Below, piece by piece: positions 27,896-36,524 of a stretch of DNA of 64,000 nt; the stretch's first letter is position 1, and every line of letters starts with the position of its first letter. The position numbers and the translations under genes were made by a program. The notes beneath the pieces are model-generated. The model saw only the letters and a program-made list of their open reading frames with translations, ran no database searches and was not told where the DNA came from. The DNA comes from Collimonas fungivorans Ter331 (GTDB lineage: Bacteria; Pseudomonadota; Gammaproteobacteria; Burkholderiales; Burkholderiaceae_D), in the NCBI RefSeq assembly GCF_000221045.1, contig NC_015856.1:2558542-2622541 (forward strand). The letters are read 5' to 3'.

Positions 27896-28933
27896 TCAGT
27901 CGACACGCTTGCTGGCGAATACCGTGCCGGCCAAGACGATGAACGCGCCGACAATCACCTTTTGCCAGGTGCTCGGCACGCCGGCCAGGATCAGCACATT
28001 ATTGATCAGGGTAACCAGCACCACGCCCAGCAAGGTGCCGACCACGGTGCCGCTGCCGCCGGTGATGCGGGCTCCGCCCAGGATCACGGCGGCGATCACG
28101 TCCAGTTCGCTGCCCACCAGGTCAAAGGGATTGGCCAGGCGCGTGCTCGATACGTGCACGATGCCGGCCAGGCCCGACAGGAAGCCGGCGTAGCCGAAGA
28201 CAAACAGGTGCACGGTGCGCAGGTTGTAGCCGAGCCGCTCGGCAATCGCCAGGCTGCCGCCGATGGCATACACCGCCCGTCCCATCAGCGTACGGTTGAG
28301 CAGCCACCAGGTCAGCAAGCCCGCGGCGACCAGCACCAGCACCGTGGCCGGCAGCACGGCATGCAATCCTTCGGCAGTATCGTGGCGCCACAGCGCCAGC
28401 TTGCCGAACGCGTCCATCGAATGCGGGATGTTCATGAAGAACACGGTGCCGACAAAGGTCAGCAACAGCCCGCGGTACAGGTATTGCGTGCCTATCGTCA
28501 CGATCAGCGACGGCGCCTTGAGCCAGTCCACCAGCAGGCCGTTGAGCACGCCCAGTGCCGTGCCGCCGACAGCGCCGCTGGTCAGTATCAGCGCCATGCT
28601 CGCGTCCGGGAAATAAACCAGCACGACCTTGGTGATGCTGTACATCGTCAAGGCGGCGATCGCCGCAAACGAAACGTCGATGCCGCCGGCCGCCAGTACG
28701 ATCATCACGCCCAGGGAAAACAAGCCCAGCACGGTGCAGGCGCGAACGATGTCGAACAGCATCGCCAGCTGGAAGAAACCCGGGTTGAGCGCGCCGATGG
28801 CGATGCAGACCAGGACGATCAGCAGCAGCGTGAATGCGGAAGGATGGCGGGTAAGCCAGCTGCGCAGCAGAAACTTGCGCCTGGCCGGGCTCGCGGCCGT
28901 GGCAGCGTTGGTGGACAATATAGTAGTGTTCAT
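27896..28933 (-). CDS. Sugar ABC transporter permease (second permease of operon)
   Basis: A 345-aa inner-membrane permease of the BPD_transp_2 family (RbsC/RhaP/RhaQ-like) with about 9-10 hydrophobic segments. It carries the family patterns GGIDVS and GGSGTVVGTLLG and the EAA-like loop region around SELDVIAAVILGG. The start overlaps the ATPase stop as ATGA, giving translational coupling. It pairs with the other permease at 31606-32643 to form the heteromeric channel of the importer, as in rhamnose and AI-2 type systems. The substrate is probably deoxyribose or a deoxynucleoside-derived sugar, inferred from the deo genes in the same operon. Confidence 0.9.
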   Translation of the reverse strand: MNTTILSTNAATAASPARRKFLLRSWLTRHPSAFTLLLIVLVCIAIGALNPGFFQLAMLFDIVRACTVLGLFSLGVMIVLAAGGIDVSFAAIAALTMYSITKVVLVYFPDASMALILTSGAVGGTALGVLNGLLVDWLKAPSLIVTIGTQYLYRGLLLTFVGTVFFMNIPHSMDAFGKLALWRHDTAEGLHAVLPATVLVLVAAGLLTWWLLNRTLMGRAVYAIGGSLAIAERLGYNLRTVHLFVFGYAGFLSGLAGIVHVSSTRLANPFDLVGSELDVIAAVILGGARITGGSGTVVGTLLGVVLVTLINNVLILAGVPSTWQKVIVGAFIVLAGTVFASKRVD

Positions 28934-30507
28934 GCAGTTGCCTTAGGAATGCTGTCGGAGACCAGGGTGCGGTACAGCTCGCTTTCGGTCAGCCCTTCGA
29001 CGTCGAAATTGTGGGCGATGCGTCCCTTGCGCATCATCAGGATGCGGTCGCAGTTCTGCAGCAGCTCCGGCAGGTCGTCGCTGACCAGGATCACGCCCAG
29101 ACCCTCTTCCGCCAGGCGCTGCACGATCTTGTAGATGATGTCCTTGGAGCCGACGTCGACGCCGACGGTAGGCCCGTGCAGGATCAGCACCCGCGGCCGG
29201 ATGGCGAGCCAGCGGCCGATCAGGACTCTCTGCTGGTTGCCGCCCGACAGCGACTGCACCGGCCGGTCCACATCCGGCGTGGCGATCTGCAGGCTGGCCA
29301 CGGTGTCTTCCGCCAGTTGCTGGCTGCGGCGCGCGTCGAGTGCGCCGCAGCGGCCGCGCAGGCTGTTCAGTACGGTGGTGATGATGTTGTCGCGGATCGA
29401 TTTGTCGAGGAACAGGCCTTCGCTGAGGCGGTCTTCCGGCACATAACCGATATTGTGGCGGATGGCGTCGCCGGGCGTGCGCAGAACCACCTCGCCGCCT
29501 TCCAGCGCGATGCGTCCCCGGTCTGCTGCCTGCACGCCTGCCAGCGCCAGCGCGAGTTCGTTGCGGCCGGAGTCGAGCAGGCCCGTGATGCCGAGGATTT
29601 CTCCCTTGTGCAGCACGAAGTCGACATCCCTGAAATAATCTTTGCGGCCCAGCCCTTGCACCTCCAGCAATTCGCCGTTGCCGTACGAGCGATTGCGGTA
29701 GCGGGCGCCGTCCAGCTGCTTGCCGGTCATCCAGTGCGCCAGCTGCGCCTTGGTGAAACCCGCGATCGGTCCCTGCACCACCTTGGCGCCGTCGCGAAAC
29801 ACGATGGCCTGGCCGCCGATGGCAAAACATTCATCCAGCTTGTGGCTCACGAACAGCACCGCCACGCCCTGGGCGCGCAAGCCCTCGATCACCGCCACCA
29901 GGTTGTCCACTTCCTTCTGCGTCAGCGAGGTGGTCGGCTCATCCATGATGACCATCTGCGCGCGAGTGGCGATAGCCCTGGCAATCGCCAGCAGCTGCCT
30001 GGTGGCGATCGGCAGTTCGTCGGCGCGGGTGGCGAGGAAGGCGGCGTCGGTCGGCAAGTTCACTGTCGCCAGCGCCCGCATGGCGGTGGCCTCGACCGCG
30101 CGCCGATCGAAACGCCGCACCAGCTTGCCGTTGCCGTTGACCAGCTGTTCGCTCAGCGCCACATTTTCCGCCACGCTCATGTTGGGCAGCAGCGACAGGT
30201 CCTGGTACACCGTTTCAATGCCTAGCGTCAGTGCTTGCAGCGGCGACAGCGAGGCGTGCGATACGCCGTTGATCAGCAGGCGGCCCTGGCTCGGGGCCTG
30301 GGCGCCGGAAATGATCTTGATCAAGGTGCTCTTGCCGCAGCCGTTCTCTCCCAGCAGGTGGTAGATTTCTCCGGCCTCGATAGTGAGGTCGATGCCGCGC
30401 AAGGCGTGCACGCCGGCAAAGCGCTTGTGCACATCCTGCACTTCCAGGAATACGCGCTGGCGGTCGTTGGAGGCCGCGCCGTCTTGGCTGAGCATGGTAC
30501 TGGTCAT
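28930..30507 (-). CDS. Sugar ABC transporter ATP-binding protein, two ABC domains
   Basis: A 525-aa double-ABC ATPase of the RbsA/RhaT/XylG type. I start at ATG 30507 (MTSTMLSQDG) because upstream sequence is non-coding hairpin DNA. The N-terminal half has a canonical Walker A (GENGCGKST) and Walker B (MVIMDEPTTSL). The C-terminal half has a degenerate Walker A region (GLLDSGRNELA) but an intact signature (LSGGNQQRV), the usual asymmetry in this family. It drives the two permeases encoded on each side. The operon order (permease, binding protein, ATPase, permease) splits the permease genes. Function is certain at family level; the substrate is inferred. Confidence 0.93.
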   Translation of the reverse strand: MTSTMLSQDGAASNDRQRVFLEVQDVHKRFAGVHALRGIDLTIEAGEIYHLLGENGCGKSTLIKIISGAQAPSQGRLLINGVSHASLSPLQALTLGIETVYQDLSLLPNMSVAENVALSEQLVNGNGKLVRRFDRRAVEATAMRALATVNLPTDAAFLATRADELPIATRQLLAIARAIATRAQMVIMDEPTTSLTQKEVDNLVAVIEGLRAQGVAVLFVSHKLDECFAIGGQAIVFRDGAKVVQGPIAGFTKAQLAHWMTGKQLDGARYRNRSYGNGELLEVQGLGRKDYFRDVDFVLHKGEILGITGLLDSGRNELALALAGVQAADRGRIALEGGEVVLRTPGDAIRHNIGYVPEDRLSEGLFLDKSIRDNIITTVLNSLRGRCGALDARRSQQLAEDTVASLQIATPDVDRPVQSLSGGNQQRVLIGRWLAIRPRVLILHGPTVGVDVGSKDIIYKIVQRLAEEGLGVILVSDDLPELLQNCDRILMMRKGRIAHNFDVEGLTESELYRTLVSDSIPKATA

Positions 30508-30544
30508 GGATAGCTTCTTTCTGCGATAGTCATTGCTGCTTTCG

Positions 30545-30568
30545 GGGCCGGCCCATGCGGTCCGGCCC
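30545..30568 (-). other. Stable intercistronic hairpin after the binding-protein gene
   Basis: A GC-only 7-bp stem (GGGCCGG / CCGGCCC) with a possible 2-bp extension closing a GCAT loop, in the 71-bp gap between binding-protein stop and ATPase start. It has no U-run. Its position fits an mRNA-processing or stabilising structure that raises binding-protein levels above the membrane components, as known for other binding-protein operons; this role is inferred. Confidence 0.5.
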
Positions 30569-30578
30569 GGAACAGATA

Positions 30579-31589
30579 CTAGAACGCGTACTTCTTGTAA
30601 TTGCTCTTGTCGACTTCGACCCATGCCTGGCCGGTGACGATCACGCCGGCGCCCGGGCCCTTTTTCACCGCCACCTTGTTGTAGCCGGACACACCCATGT
30701 CCATGCCGTCGGTGATCTTCTTGCCCTGGACCAGCATCACCGCCGCCTTGTTCATCATGATGCCGGCGTCTTTCGGATCCCAGAAGGCAATCCCGCCGAC
30801 CGCGCCGGATTCCAGGAACTTGGCGGCCTCGCTAGGCAAGCCGGTGCCGTAGACGCAGATCTTGCCTTGCAGGCCGGCCTCTTCCACCGCTCGCCCGATG
30901 CCCAGCACGTCGAGCGACGAAGAGCCCTGGAAACCCTTGATATCGGGATGCTTGCGCAGGATTTCCTTGGCCTTGGAATAAGCTTTCTCGGCATCGTTGG
31001 CAGACTCGTTCTTGGCGTCGACCAGGGTCATGCCAGGATATTTCTTGGCGGCGTTGGAAGCGCCGCCGTCGGCCCATTGCACTTGCGACTGGCTGCCCAG
31101 CGAACCGACCAGCGACGACCATTTGCCCTTTTGTCCCATGCAGGCGGCGAGCCGGTCGTTAAGCCGCGCACCGTAGGCGGTATTGTCGAAGGCTTCGATG
31201 TCGACCATGGTGTTCTTTTGATTATCGGCTTCATGCGTCACCACCTTGATGCCGCGTTCCATGGCGCGCTTGAGCACCGGCTCCAGCGTCGGCGGATCCA
31301 TCGACACCACGGCGATGGCGTCCACCTTCTTGGCGACCAGGTCTTCCACCAGGCGTTGCTGCTGGGCGGCGTCGGACTGTGCCGGACCGATCTGCCGGGT
31401 AGTGACGCCGGGATTGCCGGCGCCGAACTCCTTGACCCCGACTTCCATCCGGTTGAACCAGCTGATGCCGGTGATCTTGACCACGGTGACGACGTCAATC
31501 GGTTTGTTTTCTGCCTGGATTGCGCCGGTATAGGCCAGCGAGGCCAAGGCGCCCAGGACCAGCGCAGCGCATGTAGTTTTTTTTAGCAT
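30579..31589 (-). CDS. Periplasmic sugar-binding protein of ABC importer
   Basis: A 336-aa protein with a clear Sec signal peptide (residues 1-26, cleaved after IQA, ENKPIDVV) and a periplasmic-binding-protein type 1 fold (Peripla_BP_4, RhaS/RbsB-like): the VDAIAVVSMDPPTLEPVL block and the VVTHEADNQ block are typical. It sits 16 bp after a permease gene and is followed by a strong hairpin. Its presence with deoC, a sugar kinase and a mutarotase suggests binding of 2-deoxyribose or a close pentose; the sequence itself does not reveal specificity. Confidence 0.92.
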   Translation of the reverse strand: MLKKTTCAALVLGALASLAYTGAIQAENKPIDVVTVVKITGISWFNRMEVGVKEFGAGNPGVTTRQIGPAQSDAAQQQRLVEDLVAKKVDAIAVVSMDPPTLEPVLKRAMERGIKVVTHEADNQKNTMVDIEAFDNTAYGARLNDRLAACMGQKGKWSSLVGSLGSQSQVQWADGGASNAAKKYPGMTLVDAKNESANDAEKAYSKAKEILRKHPDIKGFQGSSSLDVLGIGRAVEEAGLQGKICVYGTGLPSEAAKFLESGAVGGIAFWDPKDAGIMMNKAAVMLVQGKKITDGMDMGVSGYNKVAVKKGPGAGVIVTGQAWVEVDKSNYKKYAF

Positions 31590-31605
31590 GATGTCTCCTA
31601 CCCCT

Positions 31606-32643
31606 CTAAAGGTTCGGCGTTTTTCCAGGAGGGGACTGGTTCAACGGTGCGCTGTTGCGCGATGAAAACGGATGGAAATCCTTCAGGTTGATACGGGCGG
31701 ACGCCAGGAAGCACAGCAACAGCAGCCCCCATGCGCAGTCGCGGAAAAAATTCGAGATATCCAGCAGGTTGAAGGTGCTGGACAGCAGCTGCAGCGCCAT
31801 GGCCGAGAAAAACAGGCAGACCATGCGCCCGTATCCGCCCTGCGGCCGCACTCCCGCCATCACTGCGATCAGGATCGCGATCAGCAGGTAGGAGCTGCCG
31901 TAATCGGCCTTGACGCTGGCGGTGCGCGCCGCAATGATCACTCCCGCCACCCCGGCCAGCAGGCCGCACAGCGTGTAGGTGGCGATCAGCATCCGCTCGC
32001 CGGGGATGCCGGCGTAGCGCGCCGCTTTGGCATTGGTGCCGAGCAGGAACAGGCGGATGCCGAACGGGCTGTAGCGTAGCAGCCAGCCGATGCCGACCAG
32101 CAGTAGCATGAAAATGACGAAGGGAATCGGCACTCCGAACAGCATTTCGTTGCCGATGGCGGACATCGGATCGACGCTGCTGATGCGCAAGCTGGAGCCG
32201 TTGGTCAGCACCACCGCCAGGCCGGTAAAAATCAGCTGGCTGCCCAGCGTGCACAGGATCGGCGTCAGGCCGACGCGGGCAATCAGCCATCCGTTCAGGA
32301 ATCCGCCGGCCAGTCCCACGCCCAGCGCCACCAGCACGAACGACCCGGTGTACAGCCACGGCGAGGTATCGGCAACCACCAGCTGCGGCACCACGCTGGC
32401 GGCGACCACTCCCGCCAGGTTGGCGAGGCCGACGCCGGACAGGTCGATGCCGCCGTTGCCGGAAATCATCGCCAGCGCGACGCCGATCGCCAGCAAGCCC
32501 AGTTCAGGCAGCTGGCTGGCCATCGACTGGAAATTGTAGATATCGATGAAACCGCCGTGCGAGAGGACCGTCGCGGTCAGCAGGATGAGCGCATTGATGC
32601 CCACCAGGAAATTGAGCTGAGGATCGGCAAACTTGAATTTCAT
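31606..32643 (-). CDS. Sugar ABC transporter permease (first permease of operon)
   Basis: A 345-aa BPD_transp_2 permease with about 9 hydrophobic helices. Family features include GNGGIDLSGVGLANLAGVV and the cytoplasmic loop LGTNAKAARYAGI. The C-terminal tail of about 25 residues is hydrophilic and Pro/Ser-rich. It follows the kinase gene by 32 bp and precedes the binding-protein gene by 16 bp. It is clearly distinct in sequence from the second permease (27896-28933), so the channel is a heterodimer. Confidence 0.9.
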   Translation of the reverse strand: MKFKFADPQLNFLVGINALILLTATVLSHGGFIDIYNFQSMASQLPELGLLAIGVALAMISGNGGIDLSGVGLANLAGVVAASVVPQLVVADTSPWLYTGSFVLVALGVGLAGGFLNGWLIARVGLTPILCTLGSQLIFTGLAVVLTNGSSLRISSVDPMSAIGNEMLFGVPIPFVIFMLLLVGIGWLLRYSPFGIRLFLLGTNAKAARYAGIPGERMLIATYTLCGLLAGVAGVIIAARTASVKADYGSSYLLIAILIAVMAGVRPQGGYGRMVCLFFSAMALQLLSSTFNLLDISNFFRDCAWGLLLLCFLASARINLKDFHPFSSRNSAPLNQSPPGKTPNL

Positions 32644-32675
32644 GGGCGTGTCCAGTCGTAGTGGCGCGGCAAGGG

Positions 32676-33617
32676 TTATGCCGCCGAGCGCAGCAGCGCA
32701 TCGATTTCGGCGCGGGCCGGCATGGAAGGCGCGGTGCCGGCGCGGGTGACGGAAATGGCTGCGACTGCAGAGGCAAAGCGGGCGGCGTCCCTTGGACTGG
32801 CGCCCTCTGCCAGCGCGGTGGCGAAGCCGCCGGTGAAGGCATCGCCGGCGCCGGCCGTCTCGACCACCGGGCCGACGCTGAATGGCGCGATCAGCACCGA
32901 CTCGCTGGCGCTATGCAATAAAGCGCCCTGCGCGCCGAGTGTGATCAAGGCGCAGCCCACGCCCCTGGCAAGGAATACATCGCCGGCGCGGCGCGCCTGT
33001 TCAAGCGTAGTCACCGGCAAGCCGGTCAGCAGCGCGGCTTCGTGTTCGTTCGGCGTGATGTAATCGCACAGCGGATAAAAAGCGCTGTCGAACTCTACTG
33101 CCGGCGCCGGGTTGAAGACAGTGATGGTGCCTGCGGCGCGGGCGATTTCCAGTCCGCGCCGGGCGGCGGCAGCCGGCTGTTCCAGCTGCGTCACAAAAAC
33201 GCAGGCGCCGGCGATGGCGTCGGCGGCGGCCTCGACGTCAGCGGCGCAGATCAGGCTGGCGGCGCCGGGCACCACGATAATGGCGTTCTCGCCGTTGCTG
33301 TGATTGATATAGATGAAGGCGGCGCCGGTAGGCTGGTCGGCTACCTGCTGCACGCGCGGCACGATGCCTTCGCCGGCCCACAGGGCCAGTGCGTTATCGG
33401 CAAACGGATCGCGTCCGATGGTGGAGATGAAACTCACCCGGGCGCCGGCGCGGGCGGCGGCCACGGCCTGGTTGGAACCCTTGCCGCCCGGCCCCATCGC
33501 AAAACCGGAGCCGGCGATGGTCTGGCCCACGCCCGGCATGTGGCTGGCGCGGAAAGCCAGGTCGGCGACATAAATGCCCAGGATGGCGACACCGGAGCGC
33601 TTGACGAACGCAGTCAT
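32676..33617 (-). CDS. PfkB/ribokinase-family sugar kinase (likely deoxyribokinase)
   Basis: A 313-aa kinase. Both PfkB signatures are present: GPGGKGSNQAVAAARAG near residues 42-58 and the catalytic AGAGDAFTGGF near 255-265, where the Asp of GAGD is the general base. ATG 33617 lies 4 bp after the mutarotase stop with TGAGG upstream. In this operon a kinase must supply 2-deoxyribose-5-phosphate for DeoC, so deoxyribokinase activity is the best guess. Ribokinases and deoxyribokinases cannot be separated reliably by eye, so ribose remains possible. Confidence 0.88.
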   Translation of the reverse strand: MTAFVKRSGVAILGIYVADLAFRASHMPGVGQTIAGSGFAMGPGGKGSNQAVAAARAGARVSFISTIGRDPFADNALALWAGEGIVPRVQQVADQPTGAAFIYINHSNGENAIIVVPGAASLICAADVEAAADAIAGACVFVTQLEQPAAAARRGLEIARAAGTITVFNPAPAVEFDSAFYPLCDYITPNEHEAALLTGLPVTTLEQARRAGDVFLARGVGCALITLGAQGALLHSASESVLIAPFSVGPVVETAGAGDAFTGGFATALAEGASPRDAARFASAVAAISVTRAGTAPSMPARAEIDALLRSAA

Positions 33618-33621
33618 GGAT

Positions 33622-34074
33622 TCAGGCCTCAGGGGCGATGACGCCCTTTTTGAACAGGAAACAGCCGTAGAAACGGCGCTCGCCGGTGGCGATGACGCAG
33701 TAAGCCTTGCGCGCCGTCTCATAGAAAGCGAAGCGCTCGACCGAACCCATGACGCGCACCCGGCCTTCAGCCTGGTCGATTTCCAGCTGGACTTCCTGCT
33801 GCACCGGCGGCACATTGCCGGGTTCGCCGGCGACTTCCATGCGCCTGGCCGGAGCGTCGACTGCGTTATCCAGCGGCAGCACTGACAAGATGGCGCGCGC
33901 CGCTTGCGCGGTGCCGACGCCGTCAATCCGCAACAGCCGCCCGAGCGTGGTCTGGCGCGCCACCGAATCGGCCGGGAAGTTGGCGTCGCACAGCACCAGT
34001 TCATCGCCGTGTCCCATGGCCCGCAGGGCATACAGCACATCGGCGTTGAGCAAGGGATCAATCAGTTTCAGCAT
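33622..34074 (-). CDS. RbsD/FucU-family sugar mutarotase
   Basis: A 150-aa protein of the RbsD/FucU family, which interconverts pyranose/furanose or anomeric forms of sugars so that the kinase receives its preferred form. The motif GHGDELVLCDANFPA near residues 21-35 holds the conserved His and Asp. ATG 34074 is preceded by a strong AGGAG at good spacing, whereas the longer frame upstream lacks similarity, which decides the start. It lies between the aldehyde dehydrogenase (56-bp gap) and the kinase (4-bp gap). It probably acts on the imported pentose; the exact sugar is inferred. Confidence 0.88.
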   Translation of the reverse strand: MLKLIDPLLNADVLYALRAMGHGDELVLCDANFPADSVARQTTLGRLLRIDGVGTAQAARAILSVLPLDNAVDAPARRMEVAGEPGNVPPVQQEVQLEIDQAEGRVRVMGSVERFAFYETARKAYCVIATGERRFYGCFLFKKGVIAPEA

Positions 34075-34130
34075 GTGTTCTCCTGGAAAACGGACTTGGG
34101 TTGGATCAAGGTTGCTGCGCGGCCTACTGT

Positions 34131-36521
34131 TTACTCTCCGTACGGAATCCAGATGTTCTTGACTTGCACCGCATGGCGCAAAAAGGCAGGCCCTTCGGCC
34201 ACCATCGCATCGTGCCAGTCGGTAGCCAGTCCGTAGTCCACCAGCGTCCGTTTCAGGTTGCCCGCGGACAGCCGTTCGGCGGCCTGCGACCTGGCCTTGG
34301 CGCCGAATGTCCATACGGCGTCGACATCGTCATGTGCAGCCAGCGTTTGCAGCAGGCTGTCGCTGGCGCCGGTGACGATATTGACCACGCCTGCCGGCAA
34401 GTCGGAGGTTTCCAGTACCTGGTAAAAATCGGTGGCTATCAGTGGATGGCGCTCGCTGGGCACGATCACCACCCGGTTGCCCATCGCAAGCAGAGGCGCC
34501 AGCAGGCTGATGAAAGCCAGCAGCGGCGCTTCATCCGGGCACACTACGCCGACCACGCCGATTGCCTCCACCATGGCCAGGGCCACGCCGCGCAACGGCG
34601 GCACGTGCACCGTGCCCTCGTATTTGTCGGCCCATGCGCCGTAGCTGAACAGGCGCTGGATGGATGCCTCTACCTCGGCCTGCGCCGCGCCGGCGCTGAC
34701 GCCGGTGGAGGCAGCGATGCGTGCGGCGAATTCGGCCGAGCGGGCCGACAGGTTTTCGGCAAGGTAATACAGCCCCTGGGCGCGGCGGTGCGGCGTGGCG
34801 TTCGACCATGCGGCAGCGGCATGCGCGGCAGCGACCGCATTGCGGATATCCTTGCGGTTGCCGGCGCCGACCTCGCCGAACAGCTGTCCCGCGGCGCCGA
34901 ACACGGCTTGCGCATGCTCGCCGTCCGGCCTGACCTGCTTGCCGCCGATGTACAGCTTGGCGGTGCGGTCGAGCGCGGGCAAGCCCGTAGCGCTGCGCGG
35001 CTCATGTGCCGCCGGTTCTATGTTCGCGGCGTTCGCGGCAACACGCTGGCGACGTTCAGCCCAGGCCCGCGGTTTAAGATATTCGTAGCAGCCTTCGCGG
35101 CCGCCCTCGCGTCCGAATCCCGATTCGCGATAACCGCCGAATCCGACGCCGGCATCGAACAGGTTGGTCGAATTCACCCAGACCACGCCCGCCTTCAGCT
35201 GCGGCGCAATGCCCAGCGCCAGGCCGATGGTTTCGCTCCAGACGCTGGCTGCCAGGCCGTAGCGTGTGTTGTTGGCCAGCGCCACGGCTTCGTCGGGCGT
35301 GCGAAAAGTCATCGCGGCAAGCACCGGCCCGAAAATTTCTTCGGTGGCCACCGTGGAGCTCGGATGCACGTTGGTGAGCAGCGTCGGCGGATAAAAACAG
35401 CCGCCCGCCGGCAAGTCGATAGCCGGCTGGTAGCAGCTGGCGCCTTCCTTGACGCCCAGCTCCACCAGTGTGCGCACCCGTTCAAGCTGCGACGGCGCTA
35501 TCAGCGAACCGATATCGATGGTCTTGTCCAGCGGCTGGCCGGCGCGCAAGCTTTGCATGCGGCGCTTGAGGCGCGTTATGAAATCCTCGGCGATGCCTTC
35601 CTGCACCAGCAGGCGCGCGCCGGCGCAGCAGACCTGGCCCTGGTTGAACCAGATCGCATCGACCACGCCCTCGATGGCGGCGTCGATGTCGGCGTCCTCA
35701 AATACGATGAACGGCGATTTGCCGCCCAGCTCCAATGTCAGCGATTTTCCCGATCCCGCGGTTTGTTCGCGGATCAGGCGCCCGACCTCGGTCGAGCCGG
35801 TAAACGCAATCTTGTTCACATCCTGGTGCGCGACCAGCGCCGCACCGGTGGCGCCGTCGCCGGTAACCACGTTAAGCACGCCGGCCGGCAGCCCGGCTTG
35901 CACCGCCAGCTCGGCAAACAGCAATGCGCTCAGCGACGTGAATTCCGCCGGCTTGAGCACTACCGTATTGCCCAGCGCCAGCGCGGGCGCGATCTTCCAG
36001 GCCAGCATCAGCAAGGGAAAATTCCAGGGAACGATCTGGCCGATCACTCCCAGCGGCGCCTGGTCGGCAAATTCGCGTTCCTGCAGCTGCGCCCAGCCGG
36101 CGTGATGGTAAAAATGCCGCGCGACCAGCGGCACGTCGATATCGCGCGTTTCGCGGATCGGCTTGCCGTTGTCGAGCGCTTCTATTACTGCAAACAGGCG
36201 AGCGTGCCGCTGCACCATGCGCGCCAGCGCATACAGGTGGCGTGCCCGGCCGTGGCCGCCCAAGGCTTGCCAGTCTAGCTGGGCATTGCGCGCAGCCGCA
36301 ACCGCAGCGTCAACGTCCGCTGCGCTGCCTTGCGCGATGCGGGCCAGCAGCTTACCGGTGGCCGGTTCGGCCGTATCGAAATGGGCGGCAGCCGTGGTAA
36401 AGCGGCCGCCGATATGATGGCCGAAGCCGTCGGCATGACGCGCCAGCCACAGGCGGGCTTCGGAATCGCTTTCAGGTGCAGGGCCGTAGTCCATGGTGTC
36501 GAAATAATGTGAAACACTCAT
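34131..36521 (-). CDS. Two-domain aldehyde dehydrogenase (ALDH16-like), probably acetaldehyde-oxidising
   Basis: A 796-aa protein with two tandem ALDH-fold domains. The N-terminal domain is catalytically complete: PWNF Asn167, Lys190, Glu264 in LELGGKS and the nucleophile Cys298 in GQVCCAG. The C-terminal domain (about 520-796) keeps the fold (RHPLIATDFYQVLETSDLPAG) but lacks the Glu/Cys catalytic motifs. This layout matches the ALDH16 family, in which the second domain is non-catalytic. It starts 3 bp after the deoC stop, so the two are almost certainly co-translated. DeoC releases acetaldehyde, and NAD-dependent oxidation to acetate is the natural role. The pathway role is inferred from context. 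Confidence 0.9.
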   Translation of the reverse strand: MSVSHYFDTMDYGPAPESDSEARLWLARHADGFGHHIGGRFTTAAAHFDTAEPATGKLLARIAQGSAADVDAAVAAARNAQLDWQALGGHGRARHLYALARMVQRHARLFAVIEALDNGKPIRETRDIDVPLVARHFYHHAGWAQLQEREFADQAPLGVIGQIVPWNFPLLMLAWKIAPALALGNTVVLKPAEFTSLSALLFAELAVQAGLPAGVLNVVTGDGATGAALVAHQDVNKIAFTGSTEVGRLIREQTAGSGKSLTLELGGKSPFIVFEDADIDAAIEGVVDAIWFNQGQVCCAGARLLVQEGIAEDFITRLKRRMQSLRAGQPLDKTIDIGSLIAPSQLERVRTLVELGVKEGASCYQPAIDLPAGGCFYPPTLLTNVHPSSTVATEEIFGPVLAAMTFRTPDEAVALANNTRYGLAASVWSETIGLALGIAPQLKAGVVWVNSTNLFDAGVGFGGYRESGFGREGGREGCYEYLKPRAWAERRQRVAANAANIEPAAHEPRSATGLPALDRTAKLYIGGKQVRPDGEHAQAVFGAAGQLFGEVGAGNRKDIRNAVAAAHAAAAWSNATPHRRAQGLYYLAENLSARSAEFAARIAASTGVSAGAAQAEVEASIQRLFSYGAWADKYEGTVHVPPLRGVALAMVEAIGVVGVVCPDEAPLLAFISLLAPLLAMGNRVVIVPSERHPLIATDFYQVLETSDLPAGVVNIVTGASDSLLQTLAAHDDVDAVWTFGAKARSQAAERLSAGNLKRTLVDYGLATDWHDAMVAEGPAFLRHAVQVKNIWIPYGE

Positions 36522-36524
36522 CGT

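Noticed and set aside
27713..29134. Plus-strand open frame of 473 codons opposite the sugar permease
   Set aside because: Antisense shadow; the minus strand encodes a clear ABC permease.
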